Positions 23,528 through 31,868 of a stretch of DNA of 64,000 bases are shown here, one piece after another. The notes beneath the pieces are model-generated. The model had not been told where the DNA came from. It ran no database searches and saw nothing but the letters and a program-made list of their open reading frames with translations. The position numbers and the translations under genes are program-made. Each line of letters starts with the position of its first letter. Position 1 is the first letter of the stretch. The stretch spans positions 4,462,001 to 4,526,000 of the forward strand of contig NZ_CP056032.1 in NCBI RefSeq assembly GCF_013375035.1. Direction: 5' to 3'. Origin of the DNA: Spirosoma sp. KUDC1026. GTDB lineage: Bacteria; Bacteroidota; Bacteroidia; Cytophagales; Spirosomataceae.

Positions 23528-24415
23528 ATGCTCAAATCCATGACCGGCTTCGGTAACGCAACCGTTGAAGCCAATGGACTGTCGGCAACGGCAGAAGTGA
23601 AAACACTCAACTCCAAATTTCTGGATATCTACTGCCGTATTCCCCGGCAGTTTTCGGATAAAGAGATCGAACTGCGCGCGCTCCTGACGCAGCAGTTAGA
23701 GCGGGGTAAAGTTGAGTTATCAATCAATCTGACCCGCACGAATGCCGTTCGGCCGGGCGTTTCAATCAACCGCCCGCTGGTGTCGGCTTACGTGAGCGAC
23801 ATCAAAGAAACGGCCAACGGGCTGTTGATGAACGTCTCTGACAGCGACGTACTGAAACTGGCTCTGCAGCAACCCAATGCCTACCTGACCGAATCGCCCG
23901 ACCCAACAGCCGATACCGACGACTGGGCTACGGTACACAACGCCGTTCAGGAAGCTATTCGCCGGTGTGACGAATTTCGGCGGCAGGATGGTGCGGTTCT
24001 GGAAGGTAAGTTTCAGGAATACATTCAAACCATCAGCGACAGACTGTCGGCCATTGAAGAGCAGGACGTCCGGCGAATTCCGGCCGTACGTGAGCGGATG
24101 CTGGCGAACGTAAAAGAGCTACTCGACAGCGAGACTTTCGATCAGAATCGCTTCGAGCAGGAGCTGGTGTACTACGTTGAGAAGTTCGACATTTCGGAGG
24201 AAAAAGTCCGGCTCAAAAACCACCTGACGTATTTCCTGGAAGTGCTGGCCACCGAAGAAGCCAATGGTAAAAAACTCAACTTCATCTCGCAGGAGATTGG
24301 TCGTGAGATCAACACCATCGGCTCCAAAGCCAACGATGCGGCTATTCAGCGGCTGGTTGTCCAGATGAAAGACGAGCTGGAGAAGATCAAGGAGCAAACC
24401 ATGAACGTCATTTAG
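23528..24415 (+). CDS. yicC: YicC/YloC-family endoribonuclease
   Basis: A 295-residue protein of the YicC family, shown in other bacteria to be an endoribonuclease involved in small-RNA turnover. The N-terminal signature is MLKSMTGFGNATVE, followed by VKTLNSKFLDIYCRIP, and the C-terminal signature is KKLNFISQEIGREINTIGSKANDAAIQRLVVQMKDELEKIKEQ (in segments). ATG at 23528 is chosen because MTGFG lies just after it; a longer frame from 23459 would run through the stem-loop. It lies close after pdxA and may share its promoter. Its stop overlaps that of the convergent lipoprotein gene. Confidence 0.92.
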   Translation: MLKSMTGFGNATVEANGLSATAEVKTLNSKFLDIYCRIPRQFSDKEIELRALLTQQLERGKVELSINLTRTNAVRPGVSINRPLVSAYVSDIKETANGLLMNVSDSDVLKLALQQPNAYLTESPDPTADTDDWATVHNAVQEAIRRCDEFRRQDGAVLEGKFQEYIQTISDRLSAIEEQDVRRIPAVRERMLANVKELLDSETFDQNRFEQELVYYVEKFDISEEKVRLKNHLTYFLEVLATEEANGKKLNFISQEIGREINTIGSKANDAAIQRLVVQMKDELEKIKEQTMNVI

Positions 24416-24891
24416 GGCGTTACGGGCAGCAAGAACGTTTCGTTCGTCGGGCCAGCGGTTGCAGCAATACGTCCGTTGAACTGCACATTGGCCGTATAGG
24501 TCCAATTATCACAGGCGTTGTCCCGGCGGAAAGGTGACAGCCGCATGGTCCCGACAAGCTGTTTATTGATCAGTACCCGATACGAGGCAGAGTCGGCCAG
24601 AGTACTGCGATCCAACGCGTCCGAACTGGCAAATACGGCAGACGAAAATTTATCCGGGAGCGAAATGGGGCCAATAACCTTCACCGTATCAATCGCAGCG
24701 GTGAAGGTATTTTTGTATACCAGTTGCACGCGGGTGTTAGACGAACTGACCGGAATGGGCGTATTGTTTTGATCAGTCAGTGTAAAGAAAAGATACGGCT
24801 GAGCCGTACGATTGCAGTCCTCCTGCTCACAGCTACCGAATAAAACCAACAGGACGAAACTGGAAACAAATACGGTAAAATACGTTTTCAT
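24412..24891 (-). CDS. Putative lipoprotein, function unknown
   Basis: A 159-residue protein starting MKTYFTVFVSSFVLLVLFGSC, a lipoprotein signal, then EQEDCNRTAQPYLFFTLTDQN. The mature part is beta-rich and resembles short single-domain lipoproteins common in Cytophagales, with a paired-cysteine region (NACDNWTYTANVQFNGR). Another ATG four codons upstream (24903) is possible. It converges with yicC; the TAA (24412-24414) and the TAG of yicC (24413-24415) overlap. No partner gene is adjacent, and I cannot name a family. Confidence 0.7.
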   Translation of the reverse strand: MKTYFTVFVSSFVLLVLFGSCEQEDCNRTAQPYLFFTLTDQNNTPIPVSSSNTRVQLVYKNTFTAAIDTVKVIGPISLPDKFSSAVFASSDALDRSTLADSASYRVLINKQLVGTMRLSPFRRDNACDNWTYTANVQFNGRIAATAGPTNETFLLPVTP

Positions 24892-24970
24892 CTGATTAGT
24901 CATTTGGCCTAAAACGAGCGGATTGTATTCGTATTGATTCCTTTCAGTAAATTCTTTTCAACGCAACGTT

Positions 24971-25612
24971 ATGACGTCAGAGCGCTTCCCCGAATCGTTT
25001 TATCAGGACCACGATACGCTGACGCTGGCGCAGCTATTGCTTGGCTGCGAACTGGTGCACGAAACCGATGAAGGTGTAACGGCGGGCATCATCGTCGAGA
25101 CAGAAGGATACATCGTCGGCGATCCGGCCTGCCATGCCTACCGGCGTCAGACCACCCGAAACGCGGCTATGTTCGGCCCGGCGGGTACGCTATATGTCTA
25201 TCAGATTTACAACCATTACAACTGCATCAACGTCGTTACGGCTCCCGAGGGCGTGGGCGAAGCGGTGCTGATCCGGGCGCTCGAACCAACCGAGGGACTG
25301 GCGTTAATGGGGCTGCGACGTAACGAAGCGTTTAAAACCGGTTTTGCCCGCTACCGGAACAACACCATCGACCCTACTACGGCCGATGGACAGCGAAATC
25401 TGGCCAATGGCCCCGGCAAGCTGGTTATTGCCCTGGGGATCGACCGCAAACGGGATAACGCGTCCTCGCTGGTAACGGGTAACGTTTACATTCGCGGGCC
25501 GGTCCTCCATGATTTCGACATGGTGACGACCACTCGCATCGGCCTGACGCAGGGCGTTGATCTGCCCTACCGGTACTACGTGAAAGGAAATCGATTTGTC
25601 AGCAAGAAGTAA
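24971..25612 (+). CDS. DNA-3-methyladenine glycosylase (AAG/Mpg family)
   Basis: A 213-residue base-excision repair enzyme that removes alkylated purines such as 3-methyladenine. Family signatures are LLGCELVHETDEG, the catalytic-glutamate region IIVETEGYIVGDPACHAYR, the nucleotide-flipping AMFGPAGTLYVYQIYNHYNCINVVT, EAVLIRALEP and NGPGKLVIALGID. Length is typical (about 190-220). The start ATG at 24971 precedes MTSERFPESFY. The MFS gene follows 36 bases later on the same strand and may be co-transcribed, although no functional link is evident. Confidence 0.94.
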   Translation: MTSERFPESFYQDHDTLTLAQLLLGCELVHETDEGVTAGIIVETEGYIVGDPACHAYRRQTTRNAAMFGPAGTLYVYQIYNHYNCINVVTAPEGVGEAVLIRALEPTEGLALMGLRRNEAFKTGFARYRNNTIDPTTADGQRNLANGPGKLVIALGIDRKRDNASSLVTGNVYIRGPVLHDFDMVTTTRIGLTQGVDLPYRYYVKGNRFVSKK

Positions 25613-25648
25613 GGTATTTTCCCGACAAACGCTGCTTTTAGGCATTGT

Positions 25649-26944
25649 ATGCCTTCTTCGCTTCCGGTCCTTTCGCAGAGCCGCTCCCTTCGTTACGGAA
25701 CATTTCTGTACCTGTACATCATGCAGGGGATTCCTTCGGGTTTTGCCCTGACGGCGGTCACGAACTACCTCACCGCCGAAGGGCTGACTCCGCAGGCGCT
25801 GGGTACGTTTGGCGCGGTTGTGGGTCTGCCGTGGGGGTTCAAATTTGTCTGGGGCCCACTGGTTGACCGGTTTCAGTCCTCCCGTATGGGTCGTCGACGC
25901 CCCTGGGTACTGGGAGCGCAGTGCTTTGCGCTGCTGGCGTCGCTGGGGATTCTGCTGGTCGGCGATCCGGTCCGCGAATTCACGGCCCTGGCCCTTGCTT
26001 TCGCCTGCCACGGTGTTTTTGCCTCCCTGCAGGATGTCAGCGTTGATGCTCTTGCGATTACCATCAGCCCGGTCAGTGAACGGGGCCGGATCAATGGGTT
26101 TATGAAATGCGGCATGGTGATGGGTCAGGCTATTGGGGCCGCTGGCCTGGCTTATCTGATTCGCAGCCATGGCTTCCATACGGCTGCGTTAATTCAATCA
26201 GCCATCTTGCTGTTTTTCACGATCATTACGTTTTTTATCCGCGAACAACCAGACGATTCTTTTCTGTCAGTTCGACGATACGTACGGAATGATGCGCACG
26301 TAACAACGTTACCGGATTCATTCGGCCCTCTGCTTCGCAACTTGCTGCAGGCCGTCGTCACCCGTCAAAACCTGGTTATATTCGGTGCTATCGCCCTGGT
26401 TTTCATCAGCGAGCGGCTCTTTCAACGGGCCTATTTTATTCATCTGATTCGTTTTGAAGGCTGGAGTGATACGTCCGTATCGGTGCTGAGCGGTACGTAC
26501 GGAACACTATTGGCCGTCTTACTCGCCTTGCTGGGCGGCTGGCTGGCCGACGCTATTGGCGCACAACGTATGCTGGTGGGCATCACGCTGTTGATGGCCA
26601 CGCTCCACATTGGCTTTTCGGTGTTGGCTCCATTCTGGTCGAACGACGGCATTGCTACAACTGGACTAGTGGTGCGGCAAACCCTCGAGCCTATCTTCAG
26701 TATCGTAGCGCTGCCTACGCTGATGGGGCTATGTCGTCGGGGCATCGAAGGCGCTCAATTCGCCTTCTACATGGCGCTCAGCAACCAGGCTGACGTTATC
26801 GGTATTTTTCTGGCGGGGCAACTGCAGCCTTTCTTTTCTGCGCCTGTGCTGGGCATGGCCTGTGGCGTAGCGATGGTACTCGCCATGCTTCTCTTGCGGA
26901 GCACGCTACGTCGCTCCGGGCTACAGGCGGCAGCGGTTCAGTAA
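25649..26944 (+). CDS. MFS transporter, AmpG-like
   Basis: A 431-residue major facilitator protein with about twelve hydrophobic segments. The first segment begins GTFLYLYIMQGIPSGFALTAVTNYL and is followed by LPWGFKFVWGPLVDRF and the loop SSRMGRRRPWVLGAQ, the conserved MFS loop 2-3 motif and a close match to AmpG muropeptide permeases. The segment FASLQDVSVDALAI is also AmpG-like. The likely substrate is a cell-wall anhydro-muropeptide or another sugar, but this is inferred from resemblance. It ends 5 bases before the stop of the convergent acetyltransferase gene. Confidence 0.8.
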   Translation: MPSSLPVLSQSRSLRYGTFLYLYIMQGIPSGFALTAVTNYLTAEGLTPQALGTFGAVVGLPWGFKFVWGPLVDRFQSSRMGRRRPWVLGAQCFALLASLGILLVGDPVREFTALALAFACHGVFASLQDVSVDALAITISPVSERGRINGFMKCGMVMGQAIGAAGLAYLIRSHGFHTAALIQSAILLFFTIITFFIREQPDDSFLSVRRYVRNDAHVTTLPDSFGPLLRNLLQAVVTRQNLVIFGAIALVFISERLFQRAYFIHLIRFEGWSDTSVSVLSGTYGTLLAVLLALLGGWLADAIGAQRMLVGITLLMATLHIGFSVLAPFWSNDGIATTGLVVRQTLEPIFSIVALPTLMGLCRRGIEGAQFAFYMALSNQADVIGIFLAGQLQPFFSAPVLGMACGVAMVLAMLLLRSTLRRSGLQAAAVQ

Positions 26945-26949
26945 AATGC

Positions 26950-27423
26950 TCATTGACTGGCTATCATATCGTAGCGATCCAGCCCTTCAGCGTAGCCGTT
27001 GGGCGTTATTTTCTGCACCGTAAATCCCAGCTTTTCAAAGAAACGATACGCATGCTGACTGGTATCCAGCGCAATGACAGCGTCCGGCAGCAGGGTACGT
27101 ATCTGCTCAATTCGGTACAGCAATAACTGCCGTCCGTATCCTTTCCTGTGCTGGTCGTTGGCAACCATTCCCCAGGTCATCGTCGCCAGTCGGCTGGACA
27201 GTTCCAGGAAGTACCCACCACAGGCCAGTATCCGCCTGTCGTTTTCGAGCACAAAATACGCGTCTACCGTGTCGTCTGATACATCCTTTTTTCGATAACC
27301 ATCCAGCCAGTTTTCAAAGTCGGCCAGCTCTTCAGGTGCGAAAAAAGTAGGCATATTGCTGACGAAAATAGACCGGCAAGCGTCGCGATCTGACGCGGTG
27401 TAGTTTCGGATAGATGGATTCAT
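26950..27423 (-). CDS. GNAT-family N-acetyltransferase
   Basis: A 157-residue acetyl-CoA-dependent acyltransferase. The start MNPSIRNYTASDRDACRSIF is the usual first strand and helix. The acetyl-CoA pyrophosphate loop is QHRKGYGRQLLLYRI (QxxGxG pattern) near residue 95. The last part, LDTSQHAYRFFEKLGFTVQKITPNGYAEGLDRYDM, is the common 'A..FYEK.GF' end. The acceptor substrate cannot be told. It sits between two unrelated genes with a 43-base gap to the ABC permease gene on the same strand. Confidence 0.85.
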   Translation of the reverse strand: MNPSIRNYTASDRDACRSIFVSNMPTFFAPEELADFENWLDGYRKKDVSDDTVDAYFVLENDRRILACGGYFLELSSRLATMTWGMVANDQHRKGYGRQLLLYRIEQIRTLLPDAVIALDTSQHAYRFFEKLGFTVQKITPNGYAEGLDRYDMIASQ

Positions 27424-27465
27424 GTTCGACGTTGTCCAAACCTACTATCAACGAAATAGTCAAGT

Positions 27466-29022
27466 TTACTTTTGCAGATAGCTAACCAGATCGCTAATCG
27501 ACCGGATGTGCAGCGCACGCGCCTGCTCTTGCCGCATCATCAGCGAATAACTGTTGTTGAAGCCGAGCGGTTTCAGCCAGTTTAGTTTATACTTTTTTCT
27601 GAACTGTTCCTGCACGAAGTCGTATACCGGTTTTGGCTGCATCGGTACGTTCGTCAATACAGCTGCCGAAGGCTGGAGAATTACCAACAGGCCGGTCCCC
27701 GTGTACTCCGGGTAAAAATCAATGGAGCCGGTACGAAGGGCGTCGAAGCAGATTTGCGTACCGCCCAGCCCCGTTCGGGAAGCAACGCGCAGATTGGTGT
27801 GCCCCTCGATAAGTTGCCGATAAATCTCAGCCAGAATATACTGCTCCGTAAAGACTTTCGAGCCCATCACAATCGTGTTGGTCCGTTCGCCGGGTACGGG
27901 ATTTTTGTACAAACCCGTTGCCTGCAAAAACTGACGGGCTACCTGTTCCGGCGATTCCTTTTTATAGTCGGCCCGGTAATTCAACTCGGTCATCACCGAA
28001 TCAGTCAGTTTACCTGCCAATAAATTCAGCGTTGACTCCAGATCAGGATAACGATCCAGGGTAGCCTGCCGGACGACCGGAGCGGCATCGTAAGGCGGAA
28101 ACGCATGACGGTTATCGTTCAGGACGAGTAGATTAAACGCTTTGATACGTCCGTCCGTTGAATAGCCGCTGATAATGTCGACCTGCTTCCGTTGAATGGC
28201 TTCGTACATCAAATTCTGGTCGATCAGACGTGGGTTTACGTTCAGACCATACGTTTTCTGCAAGCCTGGGTAACCATCCGAACGCCCGTAAAACTCATGC
28301 GCAAACCCTGTTACAAGTTTATCAGACCTATCGGCTAGGAAACCCGACAGAGCCAGAATCGGCACGAGTACCAGGAACGCCAGTGCCCCAATACGCAGCT
28401 TTTGAACCGACAGGCGTTGCAGTCTGGCTAAACCAAGATCAAAGCCAACGGCCAGCAAAGCCGCCGGAATAGCCCCGGCCAGCATCATGCTCACATTGCT
28501 CAGGGCAATGCCGCTAAAAATAAACTCACCGAGTCCTCCGGCTGCTACGTAAGCCGCCAGCGTGGCAACGCCCACATTGATAACCGTTGCGGTACGTACG
28601 CCCGCAAAAATGACGGGCAGCGCCAGCGGCATTTCGACCTTGGCCAGAATCTGATTATCAGTCATGCCTACCCCCCGCGCAGCTTCCTTCACCAGCGGGT
28701 TCACTTCCGTAATGCCGACGTATGTGTTCCGGATAATAGGCAGCAGGGCATATAAAAACAGGGCGACCAGCGCCGGACCAACGCCGATGCCGAGCAGAGG
28801 AATTAAAAAGCCCAGCAAGGCTACGCTTGGTACAGTCTGCAATACGCCAGCGACTCCCAGCACACTACCCGCCAGCCGGGTCTGCCGCGAAATCAGGATG
28901 CCTAATGGGACGCCAATCAACAAAGCCAGTAGCAGCGAGATAAACGTCAGACCGATATGCGTCAACGTCTGTTCCAGTAGTTTGTCGGCGTGCTCCTGAA
29001 CAAACGTAAAAAATTCCTGCAT
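27466..29022 (-). CDS. ABC transporter permease fused to a circularly permuted osmolyte-binding domain
   Basis: A 518-residue fusion for uptake of glycine betaine, choline or a related compound (OpuB/OpuC/OpuF type). Residues 1-225 are a BPD permease with the EAA-loop region VKEAARGVGMTDNQILAKVEMPLALPVI. The binding domain follows in an unusual order. Residues 235-371 (LVTGFAHEFYGRSDGYPGLQ to VARQFLQATGLY) correspond to the second half of OpuC-type binding proteins. Residues 384-518 (IVMGSKVFTEQYILAEI, GLGGTQICFDAL, YPEYTGTGLL, LGFNNSYSL, ISDLVSYLQK) correspond to the first half. A joining linker KNPVPGERTN lies between. It is the last gene of an operon with its ATPase (18-base gap). Confidence 0.88.
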   Translation of the reverse strand: MQEFFTFVQEHADKLLEQTLTHIGLTFISLLLALLIGVPLGILISRQTRLAGSVLGVAGVLQTVPSVALLGFLIPLLGIGVGPALVALFLYALLPIIRNTYVGITEVNPLVKEAARGVGMTDNQILAKVEMPLALPVIFAGVRTATVINVGVATLAAYVAAGGLGEFIFSGIALSNVSMMLAGAIPAALLAVGFDLGLARLQRLSVQKLRIGALAFLVLVPILALSGFLADRSDKLVTGFAHEFYGRSDGYPGLQKTYGLNVNPRLIDQNLMYEAIQRKQVDIISGYSTDGRIKAFNLLVLNDNRHAFPPYDAAPVVRQATLDRYPDLESTLNLLAGKLTDSVMTELNYRADYKKESPEQVARQFLQATGLYKNPVPGERTNTIVMGSKVFTEQYILAEIYRQLIEGHTNLRVASRTGLGGTQICFDALRTGSIDFYPEYTGTGLLVILQPSAAVLTNVPMQPKPVYDFVQEQFRKKYKLNWLKPLGFNNSYSLMMRQEQARALHIRSISDLVSYLQK

Positions 29023-29040
29023 GGTGTAGCGTTACGTGGG

Positions 29041-29787
29041 TCAACGGGTAGGGCCGGTAGCGAGACGAATTGGCTTCTCGTCAAGAAACTCCCGTACGAA
29101 ATCATTTACAGGCTGGTTTACTAGTTCGTCAGGTGAGCCAATCTGCACAATCTGGCCCTTGTCCATGAGTGCGATTCGGTCGGCTAATTCAAGAGCTTCG
29201 CTGACGTCATGCGTGACAAGCACAACCGTCGTTTCCTTTAGTTCGTTCAGGCCAAACAGCTCCCGGCGCACGTGCCGACGCGTGAACGGGTCAAGGGCGC
29301 CAAAAGGTTCATCCATGAGTACGACAGGCGGCTGCGTAGCCAGCGCCCGCGCCAGCCCGACCCGTTGTCGCTGTCCACCGCTTAGCTCCGACGGGTAGCG
29401 ATTCAGCGCGGTTTCGGGCAGTTGCAGCTTGGCCATCAATTCGTGCGTCCGTGTCCGAATTTTTTCTTTGTCCCAGCCCAACAGGTTCGGCACCGTGGCA
29501 ATGGCTTCGGCAACGGTGTAATGCGGAAATAGTCCGCCATCCTGAATGACGTAGCCGATACGTCGCCGGAGATCCGGGCCATTCTGCTGCCGTACGTCAA
29601 CACCATCGACGTGAATCGCACCACTGGTTGGCTCGATTAGTCGGTTGATCATTTTCAGCGTCGTTGTTTTGCCACAGCCGCTGGTTCCGAGCAGAACCAA
29701 TGTCTCCCCCCGGCCAACATTTACTGATACGTTATCAACCGCAATGTGCGACGCAAACCGTTTGGTTAGATGCTGAATCTCGATCAT
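29041..29787 (-). CDS. ABC transporter ATP-binding protein, osmolyte type
   Basis: A 248-residue ATPase that energises the adjacent permease-binding fusion. Walker A is GTSGCGKT (34-41), the signature LSGGQRQRVGLARAL starts at 135, Walker B is VVLMDEP (155-161), and the switch histidine is in LVTHDVSEAL. The sequence IQDGGLFPHYTVAEAI is typical of ProV/OpuCA subunits, but the C-terminal CBS regulatory domains found in many of these are absent. It lies 3 bases after DUF427 and 18 before the permease gene, so the three are one transcript. Confidence 0.92.
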   Translation of the reverse strand: MIEIQHLTKRFASHIAVDNVSVNVGRGETLVLLGTSGCGKTTTLKMINRLIEPTSGAIHVDGVDVRQQNGPDLRRRIGYVIQDGGLFPHYTVAEAIATVPNLLGWDKEKIRTRTHELMAKLQLPETALNRYPSELSGGQRQRVGLARALATQPPVVLMDEPFGALDPFTRRHVRRELFGLNELKETTVVLVTHDVSEALELADRIALMDKGQIVQIGSPDELVNQPVNDFVREFLDEKPIRLATGPTR

Positions 29788-29790
29788 CGG

Positions 29791-30072
29791 CTAGTCAACG
29801 ACCTTGACTCCTTTCCAGAAGGCAATCCGATCTTTTATCTGGCCAGCCGCCGATTTGGGTTCGGGATAATACCAGGCAGCATCCTTATTAACCTGGCCGT
29901 CAACCGATAGCGAGTAATAAGATGCAATTCCCTTCCAGGGGCATGTCGTATGGGTAGCGCTATCAACAAGATACTCTGCTTTCACTGCTTCTTTTGGAAA
30001 GTAATGATTGTTTTCAACCACAACCGTATCGTCACTTTCAGCGATTGTCTGACCGTTCCAGATTGCTTTCAT
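29791..30072 (-). CDS. DUF427-domain protein
   Basis: A 93-residue single-domain protein of the DUF427 family, recognised by MKAIWNGQTIAESDDTVVVENNHYFP and the core CPWKGIASYYSLSVDGQVNKDAAWYYPEP with AAGQIKDRIAFWKGVKV. These small beta-fold proteins are common but have no agreed biochemical role. The gene is between the Rpn-family nuclease gene (5-base gap) and the ABC ATPase gene (3-base gap), so it is part of a four-gene run. The spacing suggests co-expression with the transporter; a functional link is not shown. Confidence 0.88.
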   Translation of the reverse strand: MKAIWNGQTIAESDDTVVVENNHYFPKEAVKAEYLVDSATHTTCPWKGIASYYSLSVDGQVNKDAAWYYPEPKSAAGQIKDRIAFWKGVKVVD

Positions 30073-30077
30073 AAGGC

Positions 30078-30995
30078 TTATTTATTGGAAGTTAATTGGC
30101 GAATTTCATCTTCGGAAAGGCCCGTCAACGTAGCGACCAGCTCAATAGACAAGCCATTAGCCAGGGCATTCCGGGCGATCCGAACAGCTTGTTCTTTTTT
30201 GCCGATCTCTTCTCCCTCCCGCATCCCTTGTTGTATTCCCCGTTCAAAGCCTCGTTGGTCACCTTTTTCGAGTGCTTTCATTTCGGTGAAACTGAGTACG
30301 TTCTGCAGATCACGGTATGATTTCAGGCTCTGTTCATACCGTTCCCGCTCGGCTTTGCTGAAGTTGGCAACCTCGGCGGCTTCGAATAGTCGTTGAAAAA
30401 TAGGCTCTTCCATCTGCGTTGGTCTTTCCTGTAATCGACTCAGGTTATTGAACAAATACTGCCATTTGTCGGCCTTTGTTTCCAGCTCGCTGAGTGATTT
30501 GGTGAACTTGGGCATTTCCAGATACACAAACGTCAGCTTGTCGTAAAACAAGCGGCCATGTTGATCTTTTAACTGTACGATTGACACTACATCCGGCGCA
30601 TCTCCGTTTTCGGCCAGAACAAAATTCAGTATGGCCACGGTATAAACCGCAGTCAGCTTGAAATCCCAGTTACCGGTCTGTCCCTGTTCCTGAATCGGGA
30701 AGGAAGCATAAAAGATACTTCGGTCCTTGAAATACAATTGCTGCGCTTTCTGTAATTCGACAATGAACCGGTCGCCCGTGTGGCTGACGCAATACACATC
30801 GAAAACGGCTTTTCGATCCATTTCGTTTGCCCCTAGCTGTTCGTTCCGGGCGTAACGTAAGTCAGCAATCTGGTGTTGATCTGGCAAAAACTGGTTCAGG
30901 AAATCAATCAGCAGGTCTTTGTTCGCTTCTGTGCCGAATAATCGCTTAAACCCATAGTCGGTAAATGGATTGATAAAGATACTCTCAATAGCCAT
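30078..30995 (-). CDS. Rpn-family PD-(D/E)XK nuclease / putative transposase
   Basis: A 305-residue protein of the Rpn (recombination-promoting nuclease) family, once annotated as transposase. The N-terminal signature is INPFTDYGFKRLFGTEANKDLLIDFLNQFL. The nuclease core includes KAVFDVYCVSHTGDRFIVELQKAQ, giving the Asp and the Glu-x-Gln/Lys-type active site. The C-terminal part holds ALEKGDQRGFERGIQQGMREGEEIGKKEQAV, a charged Gly-rich helix common to this family, then a short helical domain. Studied members increase RecA-independent recombination and can act in defence. It lies 5 bases upstream of DUF427 on the same strand. No inverted repeats mark it as an IS. Confidence 0.88.
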   Translation of the reverse strand: MAIESIFINPFTDYGFKRLFGTEANKDLLIDFLNQFLPDQHQIADLRYARNEQLGANEMDRKAVFDVYCVSHTGDRFIVELQKAQQLYFKDRSIFYASFPIQEQGQTGNWDFKLTAVYTVAILNFVLAENGDAPDVVSIVQLKDQHGRLFYDKLTFVYLEMPKFTKSLSELETKADKWQYLFNNLSRLQERPTQMEEPIFQRLFEAAEVANFSKAERERYEQSLKSYRDLQNVLSFTEMKALEKGDQRGFERGIQQGMREGEEIGKKEQAVRIARNALANGLSIELVATLTGLSEDEIRQLTSNK

Positions 30996-31109
30996 AGTAC
31001 GGTGGTTTGCAATGGCTAAATGTACTCTACCAACAGAACAAAAACAGGAAAAGCGTTACATCTGTCTGCACTTTATATTGCCCGCAGTTCCTACCAAAAG
31101 CTAACTCTA

Positions 31110-31310
31110 TCAATCGCCCTCTTCCAGTTGAAAAAGTTGCTCGACGGGAAGGGCAAAAACCCGCGACATTTTCAGCGCCAGCACCGTAGACGGAACGTAT
31201 CGGTTCGCTTCAATCGAATTAATGGTTTGTCGACTCACGCCAATCCGGTCGGCCAGTTCGGCCTGCGACAGATTGAGTTCCGCCCGACACACTTTCAGGC
31301 GATTCTTCAT
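31110..31310 (-). CDS. Small XRE-family transcriptional regulator
   Basis: A 66-residue helix-turn-helix protein: MKNRLKVCRAELNLSQAELADRIGVSRQTINSIEANRYVPS in segments, then LALKMSRVFALPVEQLFQLEEG. This is the compact Xre/YozG type with no effector domain. ATG at 31310 is chosen because it overlaps the stop of the upstream membrane-protein gene (ATGA), showing translational coupling. In Bacteroidota such regulators are often paired with a small membrane protein, which suggests a membrane-modulated switch. No operator or target is apparent. Confidence 0.9.
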   Translation of the reverse strand: MKNRLKVCRAELNLSQAELADRIGVSRQTINSIEANRYVPSTVLALKMSRVFALPVEQLFQLEEGD

Positions 31311-31747
31311 AAGGTCAGCATTGCGTTGGTATGCCGGTACAACAGCCATCGGAACCGACCGATGAACACTAACAATACTGTAAACATATTGTAGACCATT
31401 ACTTCGAGAAATGCTCCATTATACACTGTCAACATAGCGATTGCCAGTAATAAATAGTTAGCATACACACTCCATTGTAGCGCTTCTAGCCGTATGCGGC
31501 TAATCATTTCATCCTCCACTTTTTCCTTCGAAAAAGCGATTAGTAATAACCCTACGATTACGCCAACACCCGCGAACTCATCAGTCAAGTTATTGCCTAT
31601 TTCTCCGAATAGTAGCCAGCTACTTACATTAAGCTGCCTGATTCTGAAGTCAGCGTATCTGTTAGCAAGTCCAAGTAAAAGTAATGGAACAAAGATAATC
31701 CAGCCGATCAGCCGGAAACGGTGCGGAAATAGCCATTTTGCATTCAT
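31307..31747 (-). CDS. Four-helix membrane protein paired with the XRE regulator
   Basis: A 146-residue integral membrane protein with four hydrophobic segments (about 10-28, 55-72, 90-108 and 113-132). It starts MNAKWLFPHRFRLIGWIIFVP and contains FSKEKVEDEMISRIRLEALQWSVY, a cytoplasmic helix typical of these small regulator-associated proteins. The gene shares ATGA with the regulator gene, so the two are co-translated. The combination resembles two-gene modules in which the membrane protein may sequester or sense for the regulator. Function is inferred only from the pairing. Confidence 0.75.
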   Translation of the reverse strand: MNAKWLFPHRFRLIGWIIFVPLLLLGLANRYADFRIRQLNVSSWLLFGEIGNNLTDEFAGVGVIVGLLLIAFSKEKVEDEMISRIRLEALQWSVYANYLLLAIAMLTVYNGAFLEVMVYNMFTVLLVFIGRFRWLLYRHTNAMLTL

Positions 31748-31821
31748 GTGCTTTTCGTGTGTTTTGATTTGAAACGTAAAGCAAAGGCGACTTACTGTAA
31801 AGTTTACTTGTCATTCAACAT

Positions 31822-31859
31822 AAAAAAGAAAGCCTGACTTTTTAGCCAAGCTTTCTTTA
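31822..31859 (-). terminator. Terminator after lutB
   Basis: On the minus strand AAGAAAGC...GCTTTCTT forms an 8-bp stem extended by TGGCT/AGTCA, with T residues after it. It lies just past the lutB stop at 31869. Confidence 0.75.
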
Positions 31860-31868
31860 TAGTCAATA

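Noticed and set aside
30078-30995. Rpn-family gene as an insertion sequence
   Set aside because: No terminal inverted repeats or target duplication are visible, and the gene is tightly packed with DUF427 and ABC genes.
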